A stretch of 47,005 bases of DNA. Source: an uncultured Cytophagales bacterium (lineage in GTDB: Bacteria; Bacteroidota; Bacteroidia; Cytophagales; Thermonemataceae). The notes beneath the pieces are model-generated. The model was not told the DNA's origin. It ran no database searches and saw only the letters and a list, made by a program, of their open reading frames with translations. The translations under genes were made by a program, and so were the position numbers. Where the stretch lies: assembly GCA_937911505.1 (NCBI GenBank), contig CALEMF010000043.1, positions 1 through 47,005 on the forward strand. Reading direction: 5' to 3'. This document shows positions 34,486-44,683 of the stretch, piece after piece (positions within the stretch are counted from its first letter, which is position 1; every line of letters starts with the position of its first letter).

Positions 34486-35505
34486 CTATGAAAAGGTAGC
34501 AAGATGTTGATGAATCAGTTGCTGAAAAGCTGCCTCTTCATGCAAAAAATAAACGTGTATAGGTAGAAAGAAAAAATACTTTTGATACGTAGTTGGTACC
34601 AGCCTTACTAACTTCACGAAGTCTTTCTCCGTGCAGACCACCGAGGTATTCTCTTCTATCTGCGCAATAAGCTGCTCTACTTCTTTTGCAGTGTAAGTAT
34701 GATGATCTTTATAAATAAAATGATGCACAACCGTGTAGGGTGCTTGCCAATGTTCCTCAAAACGCTGCGGCTGTGCAATACCCGATACAAGGATAACCTT
34801 AGTAGCCAGAGCGGCTTCCTTTCCATCAAAGCGCTGCGGTACACCATATTGAACCCCTGAAAAAAATACGGGAGTGGTTGCGCGTTTGTACGGTTGTATA
34901 CTTTTCTCAATTACCTGCCTACTTTTTTCATTTAGCCCATCAGGACACTTACTAACAATAATGATGTCGGCTCTTTGAGCACCTCTTCTGCTTTCTCGCA
35001 AACGCCCCATTGGAAAAGGAAAGTCTTCATAAAAGGGCCTATGATAGTCCATTAGTAAAATCTGCAATGACGGTTGAATGCGTCGATGCTGAAAGGCATC
35101 ATCTAACAAGACAAGTGAGGGTGTATCGTTTTCTATTAGTTCTTTTACCCCTTCTACCCTACTTTCACAAACGGCTACCGTAATAGTTTCCTTATATCTC
35201 ATATAAAACTGTAAGGGCTCATCACCAAGTGTAGTAGCGGTACTTTTGTCATCAGCTTTTACAAATCCTTTAGTAGCTCTGCCGTAGCCTCTACTCAGCG
35301 TAGCTATGTTGTGGTGAGGGGTTAGTAACGCTATTAAATACGCTATGTGAGGAGTTTTACCCGTACCGCCCACCGTAAGGTTCCCCACGCTAATAACGGG
35401 TAAAGAAAAAGAAGTGCTGGTACGCCACCCTTTGTCGTACAGAAAATTACGTACAGTAGTTACCCATTGATAGAGTAAAGTAAATGGATAAAGAAGCCAT
35501 CTCAT
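34486..35505 (-). CDS. lpxK: Tetraacyldisaccharide 4'-kinase
   Basis: This 339-residue membrane-associated kinase phosphorylates the lipid A disaccharide at the 4' position. It starts MRWLLYPFTLLYQWVTTVRN, a membrane-associated helix, then has the Walker A motif VGNLTVGGTGKTPHIAYL and the conserved LLDDAFQHRRI that supplies catalytic Asp residues. VVCTEKDFVKL near the C-terminus is also family-specific. It follows upp on the same strand, 78 bases away. Confidence 0.95.
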   Translation of the reverse strand: MRWLLYPFTLLYQWVTTVRNFLYDKGWRTSTSFSLPVISVGNLTVGGTGKTPHIAYLIALLTPHHNIATLSRGYGRATKGFVKADDKSTATTLGDEPLQFYMRYKETITVAVCESRVEGVKELIENDTPSLVLLDDAFQHRRIQPSLQILLMDYHRPFYEDFPFPMGRLRESRRGAQRADIIIVSKCPDGLNEKSRQVIEKSIQPYKRATTPVFFSGVQYGVPQRFDGKEAALATKVILVSGIAQPQRFEEHWQAPYTVVHHFIYKDHHTYTAKEVEQLIAQIEENTSVVCTEKDFVKLVRLVPTTYQKYFFFLPIHVYFLHEEAAFQQLIHQHLATFS

Positions 35506-35583
35506 GAAAGTCTTTGTTTGTAAATGGAAGAAGTACCCACTTAGTTTATTGGATGTTTAACTATACTAACCTTACTAAAAAGG

Positions 35584-36228
35584 TTATAATTTTTCTCCAA
35601 AAGCTAAATCGCCTGCATCGCCCAGCCCTGGAATAATGTAAGATTTTGCATTTAGCGTCTCATCTACATCGCCTACCCAAATTTGTACTTCTTCTATCTG
35701 TTCTTGAATGTAGTCAATGCCCTGCTGGCTAGCGATGGCTGCTACGACGTGTACCTTTGCAGGCTCTCCAAAATGCCGAAGACGCTTATAAACAAGATGA
35801 AGCGACTTACCTGTTGCTAGCATAGGATCAATCAAAATAAGGGTCTTGTCCGAAAGCGATGGGGTGGTGGTATAGTGTATTTCAATATCGTAAGAATTAT
35901 CTGTTTTGTGTGCTCCTCTGTACGCACCAATAAAAGCACTAGGCGCTCTATCGAAAATATTTAAAAAACCTTGGTACATAGGTAAACCTGCTCTTAGTAT
36001 GGTGGCAAGTACGGGTAATTGCTTGGGTACTGTAACTTGCTTTGTACCTAGTGGAGTAGTGACGTCGATCGTTTTAAAAGCAAAAGTAGTAGAAATCTCA
36101 TAGGCAAATAGCTCACCTAATCGCTCCAAGTTTCGCCTAAAGCGCATGGGATCTTCTTGTATATTTACATCTCGTAATTCTGCTAGAAATTGGTTAGTAA
36201 TGGAGTTTTTTTCGCTAAAAACAAACAT
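35584..36228 (-). CDS. upp: Uracil phosphoribosyltransferase
   Basis: From ATG 36228 (MFVFSEKNSITNQFLAELRD) the protein has 214 residues. The frame stays open upstream to 36351 but that part is hydrophobic, family-unlike and overlaps the divergent gene. It converts uracil and PRPP to UMP for pyrimidine salvage. The PRPP loop LILIDPMLATGKSLHLVY and the uracil site SYIIPGLGDAGDLAFG are both present. Confidence 0.9.
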   Translation of the reverse strand: MFVFSEKNSITNQFLAELRDVNIQEDPMRFRRNLERLGELFAYEISTTFAFKTIDVTTPLGTKQVTVPKQLPVLATILRAGLPMYQGFLNIFDRAPSAFIGAYRGAHKTDNSYDIEIHYTTTPSLSDKTLILIDPMLATGKSLHLVYKRLRHFGEPAKVHVVAAIASQQGIDYIQEQIEEVQIWVGDVDETLNAKSYIIPGLGDAGDLAFGEKL

Positions 36229-36322
36229 AGACGCGCTTTTATAAGGGAAAGTTGTGCATTCTTTTGTGAAAGATAGCAGAAAAAGATAAAATTGAAAAAA
36301 GAAAGAAGTAGCTACTTCATAA

Positions 36323-38485
36323 ATGATGAAGCTCTGGCATAAGATAAACATATGGATCGTAGTTTTATGGCTTTTAAAGCTAGAGGTGTTTGCTCAAAAT
36401 CAGATTGATAGCCTCACTACTCAGTTGGCAAAGGCTACTGGTAAAGAAGCCACCGACCTACGTATTGCCTTAGCACGCGCCTACCTCTTTGATGATTCAA
36501 AAGCCAGCTTTCGGTACGCTACAGAAGGACTCCAAAGTGCACAACGGCAAAAATATACCTGGGGACAGATGGCAGCGCGTAACACACTAGGGAATGGTTA
36601 TTTGTATAGATCTGCTGCAGGAGACGTAGAACGGGCTTTTGAACAATACATACAAAATGTAGATGCCTCCAATCTTACTCAGCGAAAAGAGTACATAGAA
36701 AAAGCCAAATCGCTCAATGGCTTAGCTAATATTTATTACCAATGGGGCGATTACACCCAAGCCCTGAAAGATAACTTGGCTGCCCTTAAAATTAGAGAAC
36801 GCTACAAAGACGAGCGAGGCATCGCGAGGACTAATAACTTGATGGGAAATCTATATGATGACCTAGACGACTATCCAAAAGCCATTGCGTACTATACTAA
36901 AGCGCTTAATTTATACGAAAAGCTACAACTAAAGAGAGAAGTAGCAGGTGTACTTGATAACCTTGCTTCTACTTTACAACTCCAAGTAACTACAGGAAAC
37001 GAAGCGCCCAACTACACACAGGCAATCAGCTACTACCGACGTTCTTTACGCCTCAGTCGAGAAATCGGTGATGCACGAGCAGAAGCACGCACCTACAACA
37101 ACTTAGGGATGATTGCTTACATTGAAGAGGATTTCGAGCAAGCGTTATCTTACTTTTCTAAGGCATTGGCTATAGATGAGCAATTGGATAACCTGCAAGG
37201 GAAGGCGGCTACGCTCAATAATATTGGGCGGGTATTACGAGAAAAAGGTGAACTCACAGAGGCCCTCTCTTATTATCAACAAGCCGTAGAAGCAGGCGAT
37301 GCACTCAGTACCAAGGCTACTCTACAAATGAGCTTTGAGCAGATGGCACAAATCTCCGCAGCGCTTGGTAAGTTTGAGGAAGCTTACGAATATGCACAGC
37401 TCGCCGCCTACTTTAAAGATCAAATAGCTAAAGCAGCTGCTTCTAGGAAAGTAGCCGACCTGACCAGTCGCTATGAAATAGAAAAGAAGCAAAAGGAGCT
37501 TGCCTTACAACGTAGAAAAGCTACAGATGCGCAACTGGCACTTACAAGACAGACTAGAATCGTTTATTGGATTGTTGTAGGTATTTTACTCATTGGAGTA
37601 ATCGCAGTGTGGCAATACTATAGAAACTATTTGGGTAAAAGATTAAACAAGCAGCTCACCTTACAAAAACAAGAAATTCAAGAAAAAAGCCAATCACTTA
37701 CAGAAGCGCTAGAAAAGCTACAAACCAGCAAACAAGCGGTGATGGATAGTATTGTATACGCGCGACAGATACAAGACGCTGCACTACCTCGTAAGGACGA
37801 TCTCTTTCAAGCTTTTACGGAGGGTTTCATTATTAATAAACCTAAAGCGGTAGTAAGTGGTGACTTCTACTGGCAAGCAGAACGAGACCATAAAAAGATT
37901 ATCGTACTAGCCGACTGCACAGGACACGGCGTTCCAGGGGCTTTTATGACGATGATGGGGCACACGTTGCTTAATGAAATCGTTTATGAACAGTATATTG
38001 ATAACCCCAAGGTCATTTTAAGCGCCTTAGATAGTAAAGTAAAGCAATTACAAGCCAGTAGTACAAAAGAAGTAAGCGACGGTATGGATATTGCCATTGC
38101 CTCCTTCGATTTCAAAGCCAAGCAAGTTACCTTTGCAGGCGCTAAAAGTAATCTTTACCAAGTAGTAGAAGGGCAGCTCATTACCCACAAAGGATACAGA
38201 CTTTCTGTAGGGAGCAACCCATATGGTACTACCAAACAGTTCGAAAATCAGGTCATTTCCTTTCAATCAGGGAATGTGTTTTATCTCTTTTCCGATGGTT
38301 TTCAAGACCAGTTTGGCGGAAAAGTGGGTAAAAAGTTCATGTTGAAGCGGCTACGTGAGTTACTGGTAGAAGTACATACACTTCCTATGGAAACCCAGCA
38401 GATTCAAATAGGGAAAGCGCTCACCATTTGGAAAGAAAATCACGCCCAAACTGACGACATGCTGATGATTGGTCTGCGTATATGA
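36323..38485 (+). CDS. TPR sensor with SpoIIE/PP2C serine phosphatase domain
   Basis: This 720-residue protein has a signal-like N-terminus (IWIVVLWLLKLEVFAQ) and periplasmic TPRs (residues ~30-380, e.g. TYNNLGMIAYIEEDFEQALSY written in part). A membrane helix lies at ~413-435 (IVYWIVVGILLIGVIAVWQYY in part), then a coiled coil and a C-terminal SpoIIE phosphatase domain (~480-720). VVSGDFYW, VLADCTGHGVPGAFM and QTDDMLMIGL supply the metal-binding Asp residues. Such proteins convert an extracytoplasmic signal into dephosphorylation of an anti-sigma-antagonist or similar target. It heads a three-gene operon: the next gene begins 7 bases after its stop. Confidence 0.85.
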   Translation: MMKLWHKINIWIVVLWLLKLEVFAQNQIDSLTTQLAKATGKEATDLRIALARAYLFDDSKASFRYATEGLQSAQRQKYTWGQMAARNTLGNGYLYRSAAGDVERAFEQYIQNVDASNLTQRKEYIEKAKSLNGLANIYYQWGDYTQALKDNLAALKIRERYKDERGIARTNNLMGNLYDDLDDYPKAIAYYTKALNLYEKLQLKREVAGVLDNLASTLQLQVTTGNEAPNYTQAISYYRRSLRLSREIGDARAEARTYNNLGMIAYIEEDFEQALSYFSKALAIDEQLDNLQGKAATLNNIGRVLREKGELTEALSYYQQAVEAGDALSTKATLQMSFEQMAQISAALGKFEEAYEYAQLAAYFKDQIAKAAASRKVADLTSRYEIEKKQKELALQRRKATDAQLALTRQTRIVYWIVVGILLIGVIAVWQYYRNYLGKRLNKQLTLQKQEIQEKSQSLTEALEKLQTSKQAVMDSIVYARQIQDAALPRKDDLFQAFTEGFIINKPKAVVSGDFYWQAERDHKKIIVLADCTGHGVPGAFMTMMGHTLLNEIVYEQYIDNPKVILSALDSKVKQLQASSTKEVSDGMDIAIASFDFKAKQVTFAGAKSNLYQVVEGQLITHKGYRLSVGSNPYGTTKQFENQVISFQSGNVFYLFSDGFQDQFGGKVGKKFMLKRLRELLVEVHTLPMETQQIQIGKALTIWKENHAQTDDMLMIGLRI

Positions 38486-38492
38486 AATAAAT

Positions 38493-39131
38493 ATGGATAC
38501 ACAAGAGCAGCAAGATATAGAGAATATAAAGCCACAACGCTCTTTCAAGTGGAAGAAAGTACTCCTTCAAGTGGTGATGGACATCATCCCAGTAATAATA
38601 GGTATACTCATTGCGCTGTACATCGACGGCGTAAAGGAAGCACAGCAAGACGCCCAAATGCTGCAAGAGACTGTTCAAGGGCTTATGAGAGAGTTTCAAG
38701 AAAATAAAGGAGAGCTGGAAAAAGCCATTGCCAGCCAAACAGTCCTGATAGATTCTCTTGAGTACTACATCGCAGTTGACTCTGTTACACTTATCCAAGT
38801 GCTAGATAGAACGAATGGTGTATGGTCAGCAGATATTTCTAATGTTTCTTGGCAAAACTACCTAGGAACAAGTGGTATTAGCAACTTAAGTTTTGAAGGA
38901 AAAAGTTTGTTAGGAAAAATTAATGCTTACCACAGAAATATCATCAAAAAGGAATCGGAGCTTCCAGCACAGATCTATCAAGTCGAAAATTTTAAGATAG
39001 GTAAAAAGCAGCGTCAGTTAAAGCAACTCACCATTATGATACTTAATGATATAATAGGCACAGAAGAGACTACCCTACAGCTCTATACACAATTTGAAAA
39101 ATTAGTAAAAACCAAAAAACACATTCATTGA
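38493..39131 (+). CDS. Single-helix membrane protein (DUF6090-like)
   Basis: From ATG 38493 (MDTQEQQDIENIKPQR) the protein has 212 residues. A basic stretch (SFKWKKVLLQ) precedes one membrane helix (VVMDIIPVIIGILIALYIDG). The rest is a helical soluble part with possible coiled coil (QDAQMLQETVQGLMREFQEN). The helix with IGILIAL followed by an N-terminal-like W/K pattern recalls DUF6090 proteins of Bacteroidota, a tentative match. It lies between the phosphatase and the outer-membrane protein, with a TGATG stop/start overlap to the latter. Confidence 0.65.
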   Translation: MDTQEQQDIENIKPQRSFKWKKVLLQVVMDIIPVIIGILIALYIDGVKEAQQDAQMLQETVQGLMREFQENKGELEKAIASQTVLIDSLEYYIAVDSVTLIQVLDRTNGVWSADISNVSWQNYLGTSGISNLSFEGKSLLGKINAYHRNIIKKESELPAQIYQVENFKIGKKQRQLKQLTIMILNDIIGTEETTLQLYTQFEKLVKTKKHIH

Positions 39132-40810
39132 TGTTTAGAAAAATAATCCTTACCCTTCTCGGCAGTTTTTTGCTCCAGCAGTTACTTGCCCAAAGTGTTT
39201 ATGCACCCCTCAACAGCGATTATTACCATACCGTAGAGCGCTATGAAATTAAGTACGGTAAGGCTGCTTACAAAATGCAAAGTAATGTACGCCCCTACAA
39301 ACGAAAATACATTGCTGCCCTCACCGACTCTGTCGCGCAACTTCCAGACTTGTCTGCGGTAGACCAGTTTAATTTACAGTACTTGCGCAATGATAACTGG
39401 GAATGGACGGAACAGGCAGAAAATGATGCCCAAAAGCCTGTTTTTAATACTTTTTACAAGAAAAAATCAGACTTTTATCACGTACAAACCAAGGACTTCG
39501 ACCTACACGTCAATCCAGTAATTCATTTCAGTGTAGGCAACGATAACAATTCAGACGACTTCACTTACACCAATACCAGAGGTGTAGAAGTACGCGGAAT
39601 GATCGACAACAAAATAGGTTTTTACTCTTACTTCACAGATACGCAAGCCAGCTTTCCTAGGTATGTACAAGACTTTATACGAGCGCGTGATGCTGTACCT
39701 GGAGAAGGTTTTTATAAAGACGGCGATACCGCAGAACCTACAGATGTAGATTTCCTCACCGCGCGCGGCTATATTACTTTCAAGGCTACCAAGAGTATTG
39801 ATGTACAGTTTGGGCATGACCGCAATTTTATTGGGAATGGCTATCGCTCTATGATTCTATCAGACTTTTCTAACAACTACCTGTTTTTAAAGCTGAACAC
39901 CAATATCTGGAAACTCAACTACCAAAATATTTTCGCACAGATGACTGCCGAGACGTTTGAACAGGATGGTTTACGCCCTAAGAAATACTTAGCGCATCAC
40001 CACTTAGGGGTTAACATTACCGAAAATCTGAATATCGGGATATTTGAATCCATTGTATTTGGCCAGCGAGATACCATTACCAATAATACCTTTGATCTCA
40101 ATTATCTCAATCCGATTATTTTGTATCGCTCTGTGGAACAACAATTGGGCAGCCCTGATAATGCGCTACTCGGTATCGACTTCCGTTGGAATTTCTTACA
40201 GCGCTTCCAGCTCTACGGTCAGTTTGTCATCGACGAGTTCCGTATACAAGAAGTCATTAATGCAAATGGCTGGTGGGGCAACAAGCAAGCAGGGCAAATA
40301 GGTTTTAAGTACATCAACGTACTGGGGGTCTCCAATCTTGACTTACAGCTAGAAGCCAACATAGCACGCCCTTATACCTATACACAAGAAAATAACTTTA
40401 AGTCATATACCCATTACAACCAGCCTTTGGCGCATCCTTTTGGTGCTAATTTTTATGAGGGCATTAGCATTGTTCGTTACCAACCACTTAAGCGTCTGTC
40501 ATTGGTTGGGAAACTCATCTACACCCGCTATGGCGCAGACGATGGCGAAAACAGAGGAGGGAATATCTTCTTAGACAACCGTACACGCCCTAGTGAATTT
40601 GGCAATACAATGCTACAAGGAATTGAAACGAACGTACTTTTCGCCGACTTTACGGCTACTTACCAACTAATTCATAACTTATTTGTAGACTTTAAGCAAG
40701 TAGTGAGAGAGGTAGAAGTAGCTACTGGTGAAGCACCTCCTAATGCGCGTACTTCGTTTACTTCCTTATCGGTCCGTTGGAACATCCCGCAAAGGCTACA
40801 CGAATTTTAA
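39131..40810 (+). CDS. Outer-membrane beta-barrel protein (Wzi/RemB-like)
   Basis: This 559-residue protein starts at the ATG that overlaps the upstream stop (TGATG), with signal peptide MFRKIILTLLGSFLLQQLLAQ. Long alternating beta strands fill the rest, ending in an Arg/Trp strand (TSLSVRWNIPQR). The stretch FGHDRNFIGNGYRSMILSDF resembles the motif of capsule-assembly Wzi-type barrels and of the gliding protein RemB as I remember them. The likely site is the outer membrane, with a role in surface polysaccharide or motility. Co-transcription with a signalling phosphatase is unusual for either role. Confidence 0.65.
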   Translation: MFRKIILTLLGSFLLQQLLAQSVYAPLNSDYYHTVERYEIKYGKAAYKMQSNVRPYKRKYIAALTDSVAQLPDLSAVDQFNLQYLRNDNWEWTEQAENDAQKPVFNTFYKKKSDFYHVQTKDFDLHVNPVIHFSVGNDNNSDDFTYTNTRGVEVRGMIDNKIGFYSYFTDTQASFPRYVQDFIRARDAVPGEGFYKDGDTAEPTDVDFLTARGYITFKATKSIDVQFGHDRNFIGNGYRSMILSDFSNNYLFLKLNTNIWKLNYQNIFAQMTAETFEQDGLRPKKYLAHHHLGVNITENLNIGIFESIVFGQRDTITNNTFDLNYLNPIILYRSVEQQLGSPDNALLGIDFRWNFLQRFQLYGQFVIDEFRIQEVINANGWWGNKQAGQIGFKYINVLGVSNLDLQLEANIARPYTYTQENNFKSYTHYNQPLAHPFGANFYEGISIVRYQPLKRLSLVGKLIYTRYGADDGENRGGNIFLDNRTRPSEFGNTMLQGIETNVLFADFTATYQLIHNLFVDFKQVVREVEVATGEAPPNARTSFTSLSVRWNIPQRLHEF

Positions 40811-40992
40811 TCACTCATTAGGATATAAATCGTAACTTTTCAATCAGAAACGCGTAGTGGATAGTATCATTTTATGACGCTTTAAAGCAGTAAAATTGTT
40901 TTGTCATCACTAAAATCCAACACCACATAGCATATACTGATACTTTTTTCTAAATTTATACGTTTTTATACATCACGCTATACTGGAAAAAT

Positions 40993-41544
40993 ATGTTCAG
41001 AAATGTGCTTACCATCATACTTCTTACAGGAGGGCTTGTAAGTTGCGGTGGCTCTTCTACAGAAGACCAAACAACAGATCAAAACGAAGAAGCGCTCGAG
41101 CGGACAATCGACCTAGAAGCCCCTGCCGCTGCACCACCACAAGAAGCGCCTACCATGAATGCCATTTTAGAGAGTGGTGCAAATTTCCAAACACTCGCTA
41201 CTGCTATACAAGCGGCTGGTATGGAAGAAGTACTCAATAAGCGCGATATTACGCTATTGGCTCCCAACAATGACGCTTTTATGGCCTTAGGAGAAAGCAA
41301 GCTGGCTACGCTACTCGATCCGAGTAAGAAAGAGCAGCTTAAGAAAATCTTACAAAATCACGTAGTACAAGGCGTTTTCACTACTACCGAGCTCAAAAAT
41401 GGTCAAACGCTTACTACCCTTGGAGGTACTCAACTCTCTGTAAAAGTGAACGATGGGCAAATTATGATTGGCAATGCCAGCATTGTAGCGAGTAATATCG
41501 CCTCAAAAAATGGGGTTATTCAGGCAATTGATGGCGTTCTGTAG
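40993..41544 (+). CDS. Fasciclin-domain lipoprotein
   Basis: This 183-residue protein has lipobox VSC (MFRNVLTIILLTGGLVSCGG), an acidic and Pro/Ala-rich linker, and one FAS1 domain (residues ~54-183) with ITLLAPNNDAFMALG, LQNHVVQGVF and the final strand NGVIQAIDGVL. FAS1 domains mediate surface adhesion or polysaccharide contacts. It is monocistronic. Its stop TAG is followed immediately by the convergent comEC stop (TAGCTA). Confidence 0.9.
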   Translation: MFRNVLTIILLTGGLVSCGGSSTEDQTTDQNEEALERTIDLEAPAAAPPQEAPTMNAILESGANFQTLATAIQAAGMEEVLNKRDITLLAPNNDAFMALGESKLATLLDPSKKEQLKKILQNHVVQGVFTTTELKNGQTLTTLGGTQLSVKVNDGQIMIGNASIVASNIASKNGVIQAIDGVL

Positions 41545-43659
41545 CTAGAGAGGTTTTGTAAAAGCTCCCTGTAAGTCCACTGCCCAGCAATTAACCTCTA
41601 ATTGTTGTGCTTCCTTAGCCAGTTTACGTTGAAGGTAGCGTTTGTTAGAACTATCTATGATGAACTGATGAGGTTGATAGTGCTCTACAAGCTTCTGTAA
41701 TGTATATAGGGCATTATGTTGTAGAATAACGACAGTAGGCTTTACCTTCTTGATCCATTGGTAGTCTTGGTCAGTAGGCTTTTGATTTATGAAAAGCCAT
41801 AAGTCTGCTTCAGTACGCAGAAGCATATACTTCCCAGAAAAGCTTAGGGGAGAATGATCACTTTTAGTAAAATAAGAAGTGCTCTTTTTCTGAATTCCTT
41901 GCTGTACAAAATGACTCTTTACGTGAAATTGATAGAGGCGCTCATTCTCGAAAAAGCTACTGTCCGCTATCAGGTATGCTTTCGTTCCCTCAATAATGCT
42001 CAATACTGACAATCCAGGTACTTGATAAAAAGTAATGGACTGTTGTTGGCTCACTTGCCAACCTCTGTATCCTCGCCAACTACTTATTCCTATCACTAAA
42101 ATACAAGCGATTGATAGGAAATAGAGCCTTCTCCTTGCAAAGAGCAGTATAACACCACCCAGAATACCATACCACAGCCAAGCTTCTAGCGGAGCCAATA
42201 CTACCTGAATGGTTGCATTGGAAAGTTGTTGTATGTAGAAGATAACGGTATTGGTAATACGAATAAGCCAGGTCAGTAAAAAACCAATTCCCTCTGCCAC
42301 TACAGGAACAGGCGATGTTAGTACAGTAAGCAGCCCACCTACCAGTATTCCGTATCCTGCTGGAATCATCATTAAGTTGGTAAGCAAGCCATAAGTAGGA
42401 TATTGGTTGAAGTAATATAATGTAATGGGAAATGTAGCGACTTGTGCTGCTACAGAAACCAAAGTGGTTTGCCAGATAAGATCTACCCAACGATTAGGCG
42501 TGTCCCACAAACGGTAAAGCCTAGGGTGTAAATATACAATACCCAGTACGGCTAAATAAGAAAGTTGGAAGCCTACTTGCATAATAAAGTAGGGATTGAA
42601 GCAAAGCAAGAAAAAGGCAGAAACAGCCAGCGAATTATATACATTTGTGTTTCTTCGGAGGGTTTTAGCGATCTCCATCAATGAAAACATGGATACCGCC
42701 CTCAATACAGAGCCAGAAAGTCCTGTGACGAAGGCATACGACCACAGTATTACCAATACAACAGCCAGAAACAAGTACTTTCCTCTAGGAAAGTGCTTTA
42801 TGCTACCCAATACACTGCTAATGAGTATATAGATGAGACCAACGTGTAAACCAGAAACGGCTAAAATGTGGGTGGCACCTGCATCTGCAAAAGCCTGCTT
42901 TATATCTACATCTAGGTACTCTCTGATTCCAAAGGTAAGAGCTGCTGCCAGTGCGTAGGCACGTGGATCGTCAATAGCACGCTTTAACGCGCGATCGCAA
43001 TATTTACGTACTGCTAGTGACCAAGCTATAGGATATTGGTAGAAGGCTAGCTGCTTGCCCAGTAAGAAGAATGAGCCTTCAGGAATATACTGTTGATGAT
43101 AAATCTGCTGAAAGCTTAAGTAGCGAGCATAATTGAAGGCATCGGGATTCTGTGGCGGCTGTAGGCGTTGTAAGTTACTTTTCCAAATCATTTGCTCACC
43201 AAACTGTAAGCAATCTTTATTTTTTGTGGCTTTATCGATGTAGAGAAGCACCTTACCACTGGCCGCTTGCCAATCTTGCTTGTGCTTGATCTTACTTACT
43301 TGAACTAAAACTTTCAAGCTTTTTTCTTTGACTTCTACCCCCGAAACAATTTGCCCAGCGACGAAGGTGACACTGTCCTGATAAAGTAAATGATCGCGCT
43401 GATTGGTGGCATCCTGTCTGTGTACTAATAACCCTCCGAAGGTTACCAAAGTGCTGAGTCCTACAATACCTAATACACTTTGCAGCCAATAGCGTTTTCG
43501 TTTCAAATACAGTAAGTACAATAACAAATATGCCCCACTACCTACCGAGAAGGCATACAGAGCTACTTTGAAGGGTAGCCACTCATAAACTCCGAGTAAA
43601 ATACCTACAATAAGGAAAAAGCTTAGCCTGATGTAGCTGTAGGGAAGCCATTGAATCAT
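41545..43659 (-). CDS. comEC: ComEC/Rec2-family DNA uptake channel
   Basis: From ATG 43659 (MIQWLPYSYIRLSFFLIVG) the protein has 704 residues. It has N-terminal membrane helices, a DUF4131-type soluble segment (residues ~80-220), and the Competence domain with the signature GATHILAVSGLHVGLIYI and GLSGSVLRAVSMFSL. About ten membrane helices are present. The C-terminal part lacks the HxHxDH motif of the metallo-beta-lactamase domain found in many ComEC proteins, so only the channel function is supported. It would transport single-stranded DNA across the inner membrane. Confidence 0.85.
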   Translation of the reverse strand: MIQWLPYSYIRLSFFLIVGILLGVYEWLPFKVALYAFSVGSGAYLLLYLLYLKRKRYWLQSVLGIVGLSTLVTFGGLLVHRQDATNQRDHLLYQDSVTFVAGQIVSGVEVKEKSLKVLVQVSKIKHKQDWQAASGKVLLYIDKATKNKDCLQFGEQMIWKSNLQRLQPPQNPDAFNYARYLSFQQIYHQQYIPEGSFFLLGKQLAFYQYPIAWSLAVRKYCDRALKRAIDDPRAYALAAALTFGIREYLDVDIKQAFADAGATHILAVSGLHVGLIYILISSVLGSIKHFPRGKYLFLAVVLVILWSYAFVTGLSGSVLRAVSMFSLMEIAKTLRRNTNVYNSLAVSAFFLLCFNPYFIMQVGFQLSYLAVLGIVYLHPRLYRLWDTPNRWVDLIWQTTLVSVAAQVATFPITLYYFNQYPTYGLLTNLMMIPAGYGILVGGLLTVLTSPVPVVAEGIGFLLTWLIRITNTVIFYIQQLSNATIQVVLAPLEAWLWYGILGGVILLFARRRLYFLSIACILVIGISSWRGYRGWQVSQQQSITFYQVPGLSVLSIIEGTKAYLIADSSFFENERLYQFHVKSHFVQQGIQKKSTSYFTKSDHSPLSFSGKYMLLRTEADLWLFINQKPTDQDYQWIKKVKPTVVILQHNALYTLQKLVEHYQPHQFIIDSSNKRYLQRKLAKEAQQLEVNCWAVDLQGAFTKPL

Positions 43660-43756
43660 ACCCTGGATAAGATAGGTTGCTTTCGAAAAGTAGAGATTTT
43701 CAGAAAGAAAACAAACCACTAAGGATTAAATTTCTATGGTTTATCTCCTACCAAGG

Positions 43757-44551
43757 CTATTCAAAAAACTCTTTTCCTTGTTTATTGATGTACCCTTCTT
43801 TAAAGTCAATGGCCGCTTGCTTTGCATCCATCACACGATTCCCACTGGCATCATAACTAGGCGGTTTATTATACTCCTCTGGATATACTGGTACGAAGCG
43901 CGTAACACGTGCCAGCCCTCCTGAAAAGCTTTCGGCGATGTCATATTTGTATGGAATCACTAGTTCATCTCGATGATTGATATAGCCTGTTTTTGATTGG
44001 TAGCGTATGGGCGCCATATCTTCTGAAAAGTCAGCCATTAAGCAAGGTTTATCGTTACAAGAAGGCATCATATCGAGACGCGTAAGCATGGGAGCAGGCT
44101 TAAAAGCTCTAAGGGTATCAAGTTGTGCATTGATAATGCCTTCTCTATTCTGCTGATTGGTCACCCGAAAGCGTTCTCTAGAAAGTATTTCAACATTATT
44201 GTAAATAGGCTTCAAAATTATTTTACCTGTTAGGTCTAAGAGCCCCTTTTTATCTTTTTGTTCGTAAACAATGAATCCGTGTTTGTATTGTACATAGCTT
44301 AGTTCAAGCTGCTTGAGCACTTTACCACTGGTATCTACCTGCTGGAGGTGGTCTTGCCACGTAACCACTAGCGCCTTTCCGTCTTGAAAAGGAAAAGCTG
44401 TTTTGTATTGAAGTGGAATCACTATTTTTTTCTGTGCATCGCTAAATCCCCATAGGGTATCTTTTCGATAAGGAATAAGGGTTTGTGCCTGAGTAAATGT
44501 TGCCAAAAGATGTACTGCTAAGCAAAGAAAGAAGAATTTTACCTTTTGCAT
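43757..44551 (-). CDS. Secreted WG-repeat protein
   Basis: From ATG 44551 (MQKVKFFFLCLAVHLLATFTQ) the protein has 264 residues with a signal peptide; a longer frame to 44689 overlaps the next gene's start. It holds WG-type repeats: DTLWGFSDAQKKIVIPLQYK, KKGLLDLTGKIILKPIYNN, KTGYINHRDELVIPYKYD and the final EGYINKQGKEFFE. WG repeats form small beta units in exported Bacteroidota proteins of unknown function. It is divergent from the esterase gene, 132 bases away. Confidence 0.85.
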   Translation of the reverse strand: MQKVKFFFLCLAVHLLATFTQAQTLIPYRKDTLWGFSDAQKKIVIPLQYKTAFPFQDGKALVVTWQDHLQQVDTSGKVLKQLELSYVQYKHGFIVYEQKDKKGLLDLTGKIILKPIYNNVEILSRERFRVTNQQNREGIINAQLDTLRAFKPAPMLTRLDMMPSCNDKPCLMADFSEDMAPIRYQSKTGYINHRDELVIPYKYDIAESFSGGLARVTRFVPVYPEEYNKPPSYDASGNRVMDAKQAAIDFKEGYINKQGKEFFE

Positions 44552-44683
44552 ACGATGATGATTTACGGTCAATATAGTTAAATTTATTACTTTTGATACC
44601 TTTCCTGCTTCCACCTTGCAACCTTTTAACAGTTGAAAGGTCTTTATAGCAAATGCGTTGATCCCGTCAAAAAATGTTAGTTT

